A stretch of DNA of 35,034 bases from an uncultured Faecalibacterium sp. (lineage in GTDB: Bacteria > Bacillota > Clostridia > Oscillospirales > Ruminococcaceae): contig CAKSZU010000016.1 in the NCBI GenBank assembly GCA_934526125.1, forward strand, positions 1 through 35,034. The letters are read 5' to 3'. Numbering within the stretch: the stretch's first letter is position 1; the number at the start of each line of letters is the position of its first letter. The notes beneath the pieces were generated by a model, which made no database searches, was not told the DNA's origin, and saw nothing but the letters and a program-made list of their open reading frames with translations. Below are positions 8,105 to 15,639 of the stretch, one piece after another. A program made the translations under genes and the position numbers.

Positions 8105-9538
8105 CTACACCCTGTAAAACCGCGCTTTCCGGTGCAGTTCCAGCGGATCGTCCCCCGCCGGAGGGCTGACGGCCTGCCGGGGCGGTGCCATGGGGTGTTC
8201 CATCAGCACATAACGGCATTCATCGTAGATATGATCCTCCTGCCGGGTGTCGATGTCCTCCACGTTGCTCTCGTCATAGACGAGGTTTGGCAGGGTGCGG
8301 ATGAAATGCCGGCAGCTGTGGAACACCTGAAACATGGGCCTGCCCCCGGCATCAAAGGCCAGCCGGTAATGGAACTGCATCTTTCCGGCCAGACGGGTGT
8401 TGTCCCCGGGCATCCAGTGCAGGAAATTCGGGCTCCGCTCCATCATAGAAGCGATGCTCTCTCCCCGGCTCTCATCAAAGATAGCCGGGTCTGCCACGCC
8501 CAGGATGGTGCGCCCTTTCAGCAGCGGGTCGTTCTGTTCCACCTCCCGGATCCGCCTTGCCTGTTCCACCGGGTCGATGCGCAGGCCCTCGTTGGGGCGT
8601 CCGGTGCAGCCGTACAGCTCCCGGATGCGGTAGAGCCTCCCCTCCTCGTCGGCCGTATACCAGCCCACCGAAAAAGGCCGGGAGAAGCCGAAATCGTAGC
8701 CCCGCCAGATCTTCCAGTGCTTCGGGATCGGAAACGGCGCGATGACGTGGGTCCAGCGCTGATCCTGATAATGGGAAGGGTCGTTCCGCCATTCCGTGAA
8801 CACCTGCCCCGAAAAGCTGTCCCAGCTCCCGTAGAGCAGGGCCTGCTTTTCCGCCTCCGGCAGGGAGGCGAGGCTGGCCAGGTAGTCCGGGTCGTTTTCC
8901 AGCAGGGCCGGGTTGTCGAACACGCTGCTGGGGATGAACACCCGCGCCCGTTCCAGCACCTTTTCCGTGCCGTCCGGCATCCGCACCGGCAGTTTCTCCA
9001 CGATGGGGGTGCCGGGCGGGGCGGGCGTGATGAACCGGGCCTTGACCCAGCCATGCCCCACCCCGCCGGGGTTGGTGGTCGCCCGCAGATAGACCCGGGT
9101 GCCCGGGCCGGTGGGGCGGTTGCGGCTCATCATATAGCTGTACTCTTCCCATTCAAAATGGGTCAGCTCGTCAAAGCCGATGAAGTCGAAGGCCTTTCCC
9201 TGATAATTCGTCCGGTCCTTGGTGTACTGCATGGAGCCGAAATAGATCTTCGCGCCGCTGGGGAACACCCACACATGGCTGGCAGCATTGTACTGCGCCG
9301 CCGGGAACGCCCTCCGGTAATACATCTGGCTCTTGTCCACCAGGTCGGACAGCTGCGGGTAGGTCTTGCGCAGGATCAGTCCCCGGTAATGGGGGATCTG
9401 CACCTGCCGCAGCGCTTCGATGACCAGTGCATCGCTCTTGCCGCCGCCCGCCGCACCGCCGTACAGCACTTCCGGCTCGGGCCGCCGCAGGAACTCGGCC
9501 TGCTTCGGCTGGGGTCTCCATACGATCTCTGTACTCAT
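8105..9538 (-). CDS. terL: phage terminase large subunit (477 aa)
   Basis: The ATG at 9538 has GGAGG just upstream and overlaps the small-subunit stop as ATGA. N-terminal ATPase: Walker A GGAAGGGKS (residues 27-35), Walker B DFIGFDE with D123/E124, and the coupling motif TTNPGG. C-terminal RNase H-like nuclease: GYDFGFSRPFSVGW and GVADPAIFD supply acidic metal ligands. The length is normal. The enzyme would drive DNA into the procapsid and cut concatemers. All motifs appear intact, which argues against simple decay of the cassette. Confidence 0.95.
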   Translation of the reverse strand: MSTEIVWRPQPKQAEFLRRPEPEVLYGGAAGGGKSDALVIEALRQVQIPHYRGLILRKTYPQLSDLVDKSQMYYRRAFPAAQYNAASHVWVFPSGAKIYFGSMQYTKDRTNYQGKAFDFIGFDELTHFEWEEYSYMMSRNRPTGPGTRVYLRATTNPGGVGHGWVKARFITPAPPGTPIVEKLPVRMPDGTEKVLERARVFIPSSVFDNPALLENDPDYLASLASLPEAEKQALLYGSWDSFSGQVFTEWRNDPSHYQDQRWTHVIAPFPIPKHWKIWRGYDFGFSRPFSVGWYTADEEGRLYRIRELYGCTGRPNEGLRIDPVEQARRIREVEQNDPLLKGRTILGVADPAIFDESRGESIASMMERSPNFLHWMPGDNTRLAGKMQFHYRLAFDAGGRPMFQVFHSCRHFIRTLPNLVYDESNVEDIDTRQEDHIYDECRYVLMEHPMAPPRQAVSPPAGDDPLELHRKARFYRV

Positions 9539-9819
9539 ACATCCTCCACGGCTGGCAGCAGCACCACGCCGCACTCGGCCTGCCCGGCCCCGGCTCCCTG
9601 CTCGTTCAGGGTCTTTGCCACGGCGGCCAGATCCTTCAGCACACCGGTGGTCTCCTTCAGCTCCCGGAGGGCGGAGGCGTTTTCTCCCCCGGCCTTCCGG
9701 GCCTTCTGGCGTTCGCTCAGCTCCCGCACCTCCTGTGCCAGCATCGTGCTCAGCAGGTCGGTGGCCCGCTGCAGACTGGCAAGGCTCCGTTTTCCTGCCG
9801 CCCGTTTCGTCTGTGCCAT
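9535..9819 (-). CDS. terminase small subunit-like protein (94 aa)
   Basis: The ATG at 9819 has GGAAG about 14 nt upstream, so the site is spaced rather far. The protein is almost entirely helical: a basic start (MAQTKRAAGKRS), then LLSTMLAQEVRELSERQ and LRELKETTGVLKDLAAVAKTLNEQ. This fits the oligomerisation part of a small terminase, and the gene is coupled to terL. At 94 aa it is shorter than most small terminases, and no helix-turn-helix is recognisable. DNA recognition may thus be weak, altered or supplied by another protein. Assignment rests mainly on position. Confidence 0.65.
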   Translation of the reverse strand: MAQTKRAAGKRSLASLQRATDLLSTMLAQEVRELSERQKARKAGGENASALRELKETTGVLKDLAAVAKTLNEQGAGAGQAECGVVLLPAVEDV

Positions 9820-10052
9820 CCTGTGTTCTCACTTCCTTTCGTTTGGGTCTGGCAAAAGGATACCACAGCCCCGCCCCGGCCGACAGTGTGTCCTTTTCGG
9901 CTCCGTTCCGTACATTTTGTGCAGCAAGAATCCAGTCTGTATAAAATTTAGTCCGTATTTTTCACGCTGTTCCGTTCTTTGCAGAAAAGTCCAGGTTTTT
10001 CCCGCATTTTCCGTGCCCGGGCACATCTGTCTTCTGAAGTGTTTTTGGGCGC
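9820..10052. other. intergenic region upstream of the phage cassette, no convincing promoter
   Basis: This 233-bp stretch should hold the promoter of the minus-strand cassette. A weak minus-strand TATACA-like element is present without a good -35. No operator repeats or regulator gene are seen. Confidence 0.5.
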
Positions 10053-10098
10053 AAAAAAGGCACCCTGTCCGCCCCTTGCGGGGCAGGACAGAGTGCCT
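10053..10098 (-). terminator. intrinsic terminator of the M16 protease gene
   Basis: The stem GGCACCCTGTCCGCCCC (10059-10075) / GGGGCAGGACAGAGTGCC (10080-10097) has a TTGC loop and one bulge. The A run at 10053-10058 gives TTTTTT on the minus strand, directly after the protease stop at 10116. Confidence 0.9.
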
Positions 10099-10115
10099 GC
10101 GTTTCAGCTTTTTTG

Positions 10116-12869
10116 TTACAGGGTCTCGATGCGGTCAAACAGCGCACCGGCAGCCTCTACGGCTTCCTTGCTGCCAAAGGCCACACGGATGCCGCCTGCC
10201 ATCTGTGCGGCAAGCCCGGCCGCCTGCGTCCGGACCGTCTCCGCCGTCACGCTGCACAGGGCCCGGCGCTCTTCCGCCGCCATCGCATCGGTGATGCCGC
10301 AGAAGTACCGGCGGTCCAGCTCCTTGGCTTCGGCGCTGGGCTTTCTGGGCGAATCCAGCTCCGACACGGTGCCCACGATGAACTCGGTCAGGTCCTTTTC
10401 GGTGTACTCCCGGCCTGCCAGCGCTTCCGGCGCTTTGGCAAAAGTGTCGTAGCTTTCGGTCATGTGGGGGTCGCGGTAGGTATACAGCGCCTCGAATTCC
10501 GCACGGTTCAGCATCCCGGTGCCGTAGGCACCGCCCACTTCCCGGATGTTGTGCCACAGATACTCATAGCTCATGATCCGGGCCAGCACCCGGCGGTCGG
10601 CCTGCCGCACCTGGGGCCAGGCCAGGATGTCGTAGTTGACGCCGCCGTCGATGATGAAAGCCTCGTTGACCGGTGCCGTCAGCTCCTCGGTGTAGGGCTG
10701 CGGGGCTTCCCGCCCGGCCTCGGCGAAGGCGCTGCCGGGCAGCAGGGTGCGCAGCTGCTCCATGGCCTCGTCGCTGCCATGCAGGCTGACAGTCAGGGCT
10801 GCATGGTGCAGCACCTTCTCCCGCACGGCTTCCAGCTTCCGGCCCATGGCGGCCCAGTCGCCCTTTTCCAGCAGGTCACACAGGAAGTGATACCCCGTCA
10901 CACCGCTGCACCGCTCGCTGAGGGCATACTCCACCGAGTAATGGGACGCCGCCCGCACGGAAGCGTACTGGTTGCCCTGCTGGATGAACTGCTGTTCCAT
11001 GCTCAGCTTCTGCTGATTCAGCACCCGGACAAAGGCGGCCTCAGCCCCGGCTCCGGTCAGGCAGGTCTTGTAGAGGTACTCGCCGCCCAGTTCCACGGCC
11101 TTGTCCAGATTCCGTTCCAGCAGGCTCATGCTCAGGGTCAGCTTGGCATGGCAGGGGCTGCCCTCCTGCCGGCCGGTCCAGAAGCTGATGCAGGCGGTGC
11201 TGCTGCCCAGCCAGGTGCTGCGCCGGGTCTGCAGCTCCCGGGCCGTATGCTCCGGGGTGTCCAGCTCGTCCAGAATGTCGGTGAGCAGGTCCAGATACTG
11301 GATCTCTTCCGGGGTGCAGCGGCCCAGATCATAGTAGAAGTTCAGGTACAGGCTGCCCTTGGAGGGGTGATGCAGCACCTCTGCCCCGGCCAGCGTTTCC
11401 ACGGTCCCGGCGGCACTCTTCTCGCCCTCGCCCAGGTCCGCCACGGTCAGGGGATGGTCCAGCACCAGCTTGCCCTCCGTGCGCACCGGCGCGGCGGCGT
11501 CCGCCTTCTTCTCCGGGTGGGTCGGGGTCTGGATGACCTGCACCGGCTCGGCCAGCAGCAGCTCCCGCAGCAGGTCATTGAACCACCCGGTGGAGAGCTT
11601 CTCCCGCAGGGAGGCAAACAGATCGTTGGTGTGCAGCAGCAATGCCGGGTCGCCGGTATGCAGCCAGCCCGTGGACGCATGGATGGCATCCAGCACACCG
11701 TCCGGCAGGCTGCCTGGCCGCTCCAGCATGGCAAACTCGGCCGCGTTCAGGCTGGCCAGCAGCAGCTCTTCGGGGATGCCCTCGGCCAGCAGCTCTTCCA
11801 CGGCCCGCTTCACCCCGGCGGCAAACTTCGGTGCCGTCTCTGCCGTGGCCCCCCGCAGCACCAGTTCCAGCGTGGGCTGCAGGGTGCTGTCGTCAAAGCC
11901 GACGTCGATATCCGCGCCCAGCTCCTGTTCCAGCAGGGCCGCCTTCAGGGGGGACTGGTTGGTGCCCAGCAGGGCATCCAGCAGGATCTCCACCCCCAGC
12001 TGCCGCTCCCGGTCCGCAAAGGCACCGGTGTACCAGGCCAGGGCGCACTGCACCTGATCCGGCTCCGGCTTCTCGGTGTAGTAGGGGATCTCCACCCGCA
12101 CACCCTTCTGCTCTTCCTGCAGCGTCAGGCGGGGACGGCTGCCGCTCCGGGGCATCCGGCTCAGGTACTGCTCGTCCAGGAAGGCCAGCTTCTCTGCCAT
12201 GTCCATCTTGCCGTACAGGGTGATGCAGCAGTTGTCGGCGCTGTAATGGCGGCGGTACACCCGCTGATACTTCTCATAGGTCAGCGACGGGATGGACTCC
12301 GGGTCGCCGCCGGACACAAAGCCGTAGGCCGTATCCGGGAACATCGCCCGCTCCAGCGCGTCCTGCAGCTGGGCATCCGGGGCCGCCAGCGCGCCCTGCA
12401 TCTCGTTGTACACCACGCCGCTGACGGTGCCGTCCGCGTCCCGGTGCCAGCCCTCCTGCTCGAACACGGCTTTATCCACCATGGCCAGCGGGCAGAACAC
12501 CGCGTTCAGGTAGACGTCCATCAGGTTCTTGAAGTCGGTCTCGTTGGGGGTCGCAAAGGGGTACACCGTCTTGTCCGGGAAGGTCATGGCGTTGAGGAAG
12601 GATGCCATGCTGCTCTTGAGCAGCTGCAGGAACGGCGAGGTCACGGGATACTTCTCGCTGCCCGCCAGCACCGAGTGTTCCAGAATGTGGAACACGCCGG
12701 TGTCATCGGAGGGGAAGGTGCCGAATCCGATGCCGAACGCCTTGTTGGTGTCCTCGTTCTCCACCAGAAGGACGGTGGCGTCGCTGAGATCATGGGCCAG
12801 GATGGTCAGGGTGCCGTGCTGCTCGGGGCAGGGCTCCTGCCGCACGACGGTATAGCCGGGATAGTTCAT
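10116..12869 (-). CDS. M16C-family (presequence-protease-like) zinc metallopeptidase (917 aa)
   Basis: The ATG at 12869 has AAAGGAG about 9 nt upstream. The N-terminal inverted zinc motif HILEH (H61, E64, H65) is followed by the M16C-typical GSEKYPVTSPFLQLLKSSMASFLNAMT and YPFATPNETDFKNLMDVYL segments, with a downstream glutamate in FEQEGW as the likely third ligand. The full length of about 920 aa holds two clamshell halves, as in PreP/Cym1 and bacterial homologues. No signal peptide is seen, so it probably degrades peptides in the cytoplasm. It is a single-gene unit with its own promoter (12903-12931) and terminator. Confidence 0.92.
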   Translation of the reverse strand: MNYPGYTVVRQEPCPEQHGTLTILAHDLSDATVLLVENEDTNKAFGIGFGTFPSDDTGVFHILEHSVLAGSEKYPVTSPFLQLLKSSMASFLNAMTFPDKTVYPFATPNETDFKNLMDVYLNAVFCPLAMVDKAVFEQEGWHRDADGTVSGVVYNEMQGALAAPDAQLQDALERAMFPDTAYGFVSGGDPESIPSLTYEKYQRVYRRHYSADNCCITLYGKMDMAEKLAFLDEQYLSRMPRSGSRPRLTLQEEQKGVRVEIPYYTEKPEPDQVQCALAWYTGAFADRERQLGVEILLDALLGTNQSPLKAALLEQELGADIDVGFDDSTLQPTLELVLRGATAETAPKFAAGVKRAVEELLAEGIPEELLLASLNAAEFAMLERPGSLPDGVLDAIHASTGWLHTGDPALLLHTNDLFASLREKLSTGWFNDLLRELLLAEPVQVIQTPTHPEKKADAAAPVRTEGKLVLDHPLTVADLGEGEKSAAGTVETLAGAEVLHHPSKGSLYLNFYYDLGRCTPEEIQYLDLLTDILDELDTPEHTARELQTRRSTWLGSSTACISFWTGRQEGSPCHAKLTLSMSLLERNLDKAVELGGEYLYKTCLTGAGAEAAFVRVLNQQKLSMEQQFIQQGNQYASVRAASHYSVEYALSERCSGVTGYHFLCDLLEKGDWAAMGRKLEAVREKVLHHAALTVSLHGSDEAMEQLRTLLPGSAFAEAGREAPQPYTEELTAPVNEAFIIDGGVNYDILAWPQVRQADRRVLARIMSYEYLWHNIREVGGAYGTGMLNRAEFEALYTYRDPHMTESYDTFAKAPEALAGREYTEKDLTEFIVGTVSELDSPRKPSAEAKELDRRYFCGITDAMAAEERRALCSVTAETVRTQAAGLAAQMAGGIRVAFGSKEAVEAAGALFDRIETL

Positions 12870-12902
12870 GTTCTTTCTCCTTTGGGGATATTTTTTGTTT
12901 TT

Positions 12903-12931
12903 ATTGTATCACGCCCGGCCGTAAGGTGCAA
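12903..12931 (-). promoter_or_regulatory. sigma-A-type promoter of the M16 protease gene
   Basis: On the minus strand TTGCAC (12926-12931) and TACAAT (12903-12908) are separated by 17 nt, about 35 nt upstream of the start codon. Confidence 0.7.
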
Positions 12932-12934
12932 CAA

Positions 12935-12963
12935 ACAAAAAGGCTCCCCTCGGCGGGGAGCCC
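12935..12963 (-). terminator. intrinsic terminator of the phospholipase/MFS unit
   Basis: On the minus strand a GGCTCCCCG / CGGGGAGCC-type stem (12942-12962) is followed by TTTTTGTTTG, just after the transporter stop at 12988. Confidence 0.85.
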
Positions 12964-12987
12964 AAAAAGCAGAAAAACCAGCGCGGC

Positions 12988-14250
12988 TCAGTCCGTGATC
13001 TTTCCGGTCCTGCAGGAGACCCGGAACAGCACGAAGCCTATGATGAACAGCACGATCAGGGAGCCGACGCCCACATTGGCGCTGCCGGTCAGCTGGCTGC
13101 CCACGCTGACGATCATGGTGCCCAGGAAGGACGCGCCCTTGCCGCAGATGTCGAACAGGCCGAAATACTCGCCCGACTTCTCCGGCGGGGTGATCTTGGC
13201 AAAGTGGCTGCGGCTCAACGCCTGCACACCGCCCTGGAACATGCCCACGATGACAGCCAGCACCCAGAACTGCCACTGCTGCGTCAGGAAGAAGGCGAAC
13301 ACCGCGATGCCCGCATAGGCCGCGATGCAGACCGGGATCAGGGTGGTGGAGGGGTACTTTGCCGACAGCCGCCCGAAGATCAGCGCCGAGGGGAACGCCA
13401 CGATCTGGGTCAGCAGCAGCGCCAGCAGCAACCCGGTGGTGTCCAGACCCAGAGCCGTGCCGTAGGCCGTGGCCATGTCGATGATGGTATACACGCCGTC
13501 GATGTAGCAGAAGAAGGCCAGCAGGAACCAGAACACCTGCTTGTCCTCATGCAGGTGGCAGATGGTGCTGCCGATCCGGGCGAAGCTCTGCCGGATGGCG
13601 TGCTGCTCCACCTCCACGAAATGCAGCTGCTTATAGCTCTTCAGCAGGGGCAGGGTGGTCACCAGCCACCAGGCCGCCGTGATGAACAGGGCGATGTTCA
13701 GGGCAGTCATCTGGGAGATGCCGATGCTCCCGGCCCCCAGCACCAGCGACAGGCAGACCAAAAAGGGCACACAGCTGCCGATGTAGCCCCACGCATACCC
13801 GCGGGCCGAGACCTCATCCATCCGCTCCGGGGTTGTGACGTCCGCCAGCATGGAGTCGTAGAACACCAGACTGCCCGAGAAGCCCACCTTGGCAAAGATG
13901 AAGATCAGCAGGAAGGGCAGCCAGGTCTTGGCCAGCCCCATGGCGCAGCAGCCCGCCACGCCCACCGCAAGGCAGAGGATGAAGATCGGCTTCTTGAAGT
14001 TCCGGGTATCGGCCAGGGTGCCCAGAATGGGGCTGAGGATGGCCGTGATGACCGTCACCGCCGAGGCCGCATAGCCCCAGTAGGCCAGATACTCCACCGG
14101 GCTCAGGCCGCCGGCCTCTGCCAGTGCATTGAAGAAAATGGGGATCAGGGTGGCCACCAGCAGCACAAAGGCCGAGTTGCCCACATCGTACAGGATCCAT
14201 GCCCGTTCCAGCCCCGTCAGGCGGAACTTCTGTTTTGTCTGTTCTTCCAT
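12988..14250 (-). CDS. MFS transporter, UMF1 (Atg22-like) family (420 aa)
   Basis: The start at 14250 (MEEQTKQKFRLTGLERAWILYDVGNSAF) is chosen over the longer frame because AGAGAGGA lies 9 nt upstream and the family signature WILYDVGNSAF then falls near the N-terminus. About twelve hydrophobic segments are visible. The cytoplasmic motif GTLADTRNFKKPIF follows TM2, as in other MFS proteins, and VQALSRSHFAKITPPEKSGEYFGLF is a strong UMF1 family marker. The substrate is unknown. The gene begins 17 nt after the phospholipase-like gene stops, so the two are cotranscribed. Confidence 0.9.
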   Translation of the reverse strand: MEEQTKQKFRLTGLERAWILYDVGNSAFVLLVATLIPIFFNALAEAGGLSPVEYLAYWGYAASAVTVITAILSPILGTLADTRNFKKPIFILCLAVGVAGCCAMGLAKTWLPFLLIFIFAKVGFSGSLVFYDSMLADVTTPERMDEVSARGYAWGYIGSCVPFLVCLSLVLGAGSIGISQMTALNIALFITAAWWLVTTLPLLKSYKQLHFVEVEQHAIRQSFARIGSTICHLHEDKQVFWFLLAFFCYIDGVYTIIDMATAYGTALGLDTTGLLLALLLTQIVAFPSALIFGRLSAKYPSTTLIPVCIAAYAGIAVFAFFLTQQWQFWVLAVIVGMFQGGVQALSRSHFAKITPPEKSGEYFGLFDICGKGASFLGTMIVSVGSQLTGSANVGVGSLIVLFIIGFVLFRVSCRTGKITD

Positions 14251-14267
14251 TCGTTTTGATTCCTCTC

Positions 14268-15065
14268 TCAGTTTTCCCCGAAGGTATGGTCGTAGGCCGC
14301 ATCCAGTGCCGCGCCGCTGTCCAGCCCTGCCGCGTATTCCGTGATCAGCCGCACCGCCAGCGGCACCGCCTTCTGATACAGCGCCTCCAGCTCCGCCCCG
14401 CTTTTTTCGCACAGGGGGTTGGGCCGGGGGGTCGCCACCAGCCCGTGCATGAACTCCCACTTGCCCGCCAGCCGCATGGCCGTCAGCACCACCCAGCGCT
14501 TGGCCGGGTTGGATGCCTGCAGCAGGTGATGCACCGTCAGCATCCCCTTCATGGCCGCATAGGTCTCGTCCACGGTGATTCCCTCATAGAACGGGGCCGC
14601 CACCGCGGCCCGCGCCCGGCTGGGCAGGATATGGCTGGCCGTGAAGAACTCCATCGGGTCCTGCCCGTCCTCCCGCAGAAGCCGGTTGTCGAACTCGGTT
14701 TCGATCTCGCAGTGGCTCACGCCGCTTTCCCGGACATACTGCTCCACATAGGGGTGGCAGGTGCTGTCCAGCGCAAAATGGCAGACGAACCCCAGCGCGT
14801 AGGCCAGAGCCGCGTCCCGGTCCGGGGCCGCTTTTACGACCTCCCGCGCCCGGGCAAAGAACACCCGGCCCGGCTCCTCGTGCATGGCATTGCCCAGCCG
14901 GCTCACCGGGTTGGACTGCAGGGCCTTGTAATAGAACAGCAGGTCCGGCCCGTGCAGGCCCAGATCATACAGCGCCCGGTTCGGGGCAATGACAGCCTGC
15001 AGCTGCCCGGGCAGCTGCGCCAGAACGTCCGCGCCGAAGCGGCGGTGTGCATAGGTGGATGGCAT
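14268..15065 (-). CDS. zinc-dependent phospholipase C-like protein (265 aa)
   Basis: The start at 15065 (MPSTYAHRRFGADVL) follows a GAGGAG site. The sequence matches the 'zinc-dependent phospholipase C family' common in Clostridia: an early His (H7), HGPDLLFYYKA, LGFVCHFALDSTCHPYV and EIETEFDNRLL supply the spaced His/Asp ligands. No signal peptide is seen, so it is probably intracellular despite the family name, and the real substrate is unknown. First gene of a two-gene unit with the UMF1 transporter. Confidence 0.85.
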   Translation of the reverse strand: MPSTYAHRRFGADVLAQLPGQLQAVIAPNRALYDLGLHGPDLLFYYKALQSNPVSRLGNAMHEEPGRVFFARAREVVKAAPDRDAALAYALGFVCHFALDSTCHPYVEQYVRESGVSHCEIETEFDNRLLREDGQDPMEFFTASHILPSRARAAVAAPFYEGITVDETYAAMKGMLTVHHLLQASNPAKRWVVLTAMRLAGKWEFMHGLVATPRPNPLCEKSGAELEALYQKAVPLAVRLITEYAAGLDSGAALDAAYDHTFGEN

Positions 15066-15100
15066 CAACTTTCTCCTCCTCTGTCTTTCGTACAAGACCC

Positions 15101-15106
15101 AGTATA
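15101..15106 (-). promoter_or_regulatory. -10 element (TGTTATACT) upstream of the phospholipase-like gene
   Basis: The minus strand reads CTGTTATACT, an extended -10 (TGn-TATACT), about 36 nt before the start codon. No good -35 is visible in the GC-rich stretch upstream. Confidence 0.45.
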
Positions 15107-15231
15107 ACAGAATCCCGCGCCGCCCGCTACCCTTTCCTGTCTGATTTGTGTAAAATTTTTGAGTTATTTTGTCACCCTGCCCCAAAATCCCTGCCGGATT
15201 TATACACTTTCACAAAATTTTTCAAAAGCTC

Positions 15232-15261
15232 TTGAAATCCGGATGGGGTGGGGGGTATAAT
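15232..15261 (+). promoter_or_regulatory. promoter of the riboswitch-LRR transcript
   Basis: TTGAAA (15232-15237) and TATAAT (15256-15261) are separated by 18 nt. A second overlapping TATAAT lies at 15261-15266. Transcription would start just before the aptamer. Confidence 0.7.
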
Positions 15262-15284
15262 ATAATGTATAAGAGTCCCTACAA

Positions 15285-15364
15285 CAGAAGAATCGGCAAA
15301 CCAGTCGAAAGGCTGCGACGCAAAGCTCCAGAGCCTGTAAAATGGCAGTCAGCTGCACTTTCTG
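15285..15364 (+). ncRNA. c-di-GMP-I (GEMM-I) riboswitch aptamer
   Basis: The conserved GEMM-I core is plain: GGCAAACC (15295-15302), the CAGTC-GAAA-GGCTG hairpin with a GNRA tetraloop, GACGCAAAGC (15317-15326), then ATGGCAGTCAGCTGC (15342-15356) as the tetraloop-receptor arm. P1 forms from CAGAAG (15285-15290) and TTTCTG (15359-15364). In other Firmicutes this class controls motility and surface adhesins. Here it precedes a secreted LRR protein, with an intrinsic terminator at 15548-15590 as the likely expression platform. On/off polarity cannot be decided by eye. Confidence 0.87.
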
Positions 15365-15384
15365 CGTAAAGTTCTCTCCACCAA

Positions 15385-15530
15385 GCCCTCTCAGTCAAAG
15401 CCTGTCGGCTTTGCCAGCTCTCCCGAAGGGAGAGCCAAGACATTTGCGAGGACAGCCGCCGCTAAGGGCCGGGCCGCTCATGGCTCCCCCTTCGGGGGAG
15501 CTGGCACGGCAAAGCCGTGACTGAGAGGGC
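15385..15530. mobile_element. 146-bp inverted-repeat (MITE-like) element between aptamer and terminator
   Basis: The ends are perfect inverted repeats of 13 bp: GCCCTCTCAGTCA (15385-15397) and TGACTGAGAGGGC (15518-15530). Each half contains an inner palindrome (GCTCTCCCGAAGGGAGAGC at 15417-15435 and GCTCCCCCTTCGGGGGAGC at 15483-15501). It encodes no protein. Single half-units of the same family occur at 8049, 19653, 19854 and 19954. It may be a MITE or REP-like element; no transposase is in the window. Confidence 0.75.
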
Positions 15531-15547
15531 ATGCACTAAAGTCTCAC

Positions 15548-15590
15548 AGAGCGTTGCACCAGCTTTTTGCCGGTGCGGCGCTCTTTTTAT
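15548..15590 (+). terminator. intrinsic terminator in the leader of the LRR gene (riboswitch expression platform)
   Basis: The 13-bp stem AGAGCGTTGCACC (15548-15560) / GGTGCGGCGCTCT (15572-15584) includes two G-T pairs and runs into TTTTTATT. It lies 50 nt before the LRR start codon, so readthrough is required for expression. Confidence 0.85.
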
Positions 15591-15639
15591 TTGCAGGGAA
15601 AGAGAGTTTCATTGGGATATTATAAAAAGGAGGATCTCT

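Noticed and set aside
9917-9945. Plus-strand promoter-like pair TTGTGC-17-TATAAA upstream of the phage cassette.
   Set aside because: No plus-strand gene follows, and it would read into the converging terminator at 10053. Probably chance in a locally AT-rich patch.
10113-12998. Long plus-strand frame (961 codons) opposite the M16 protease.
   Set aside because: Antisense shadow of a complete, motif-bearing protease gene; low-complexity translation and no ribosome-binding site.
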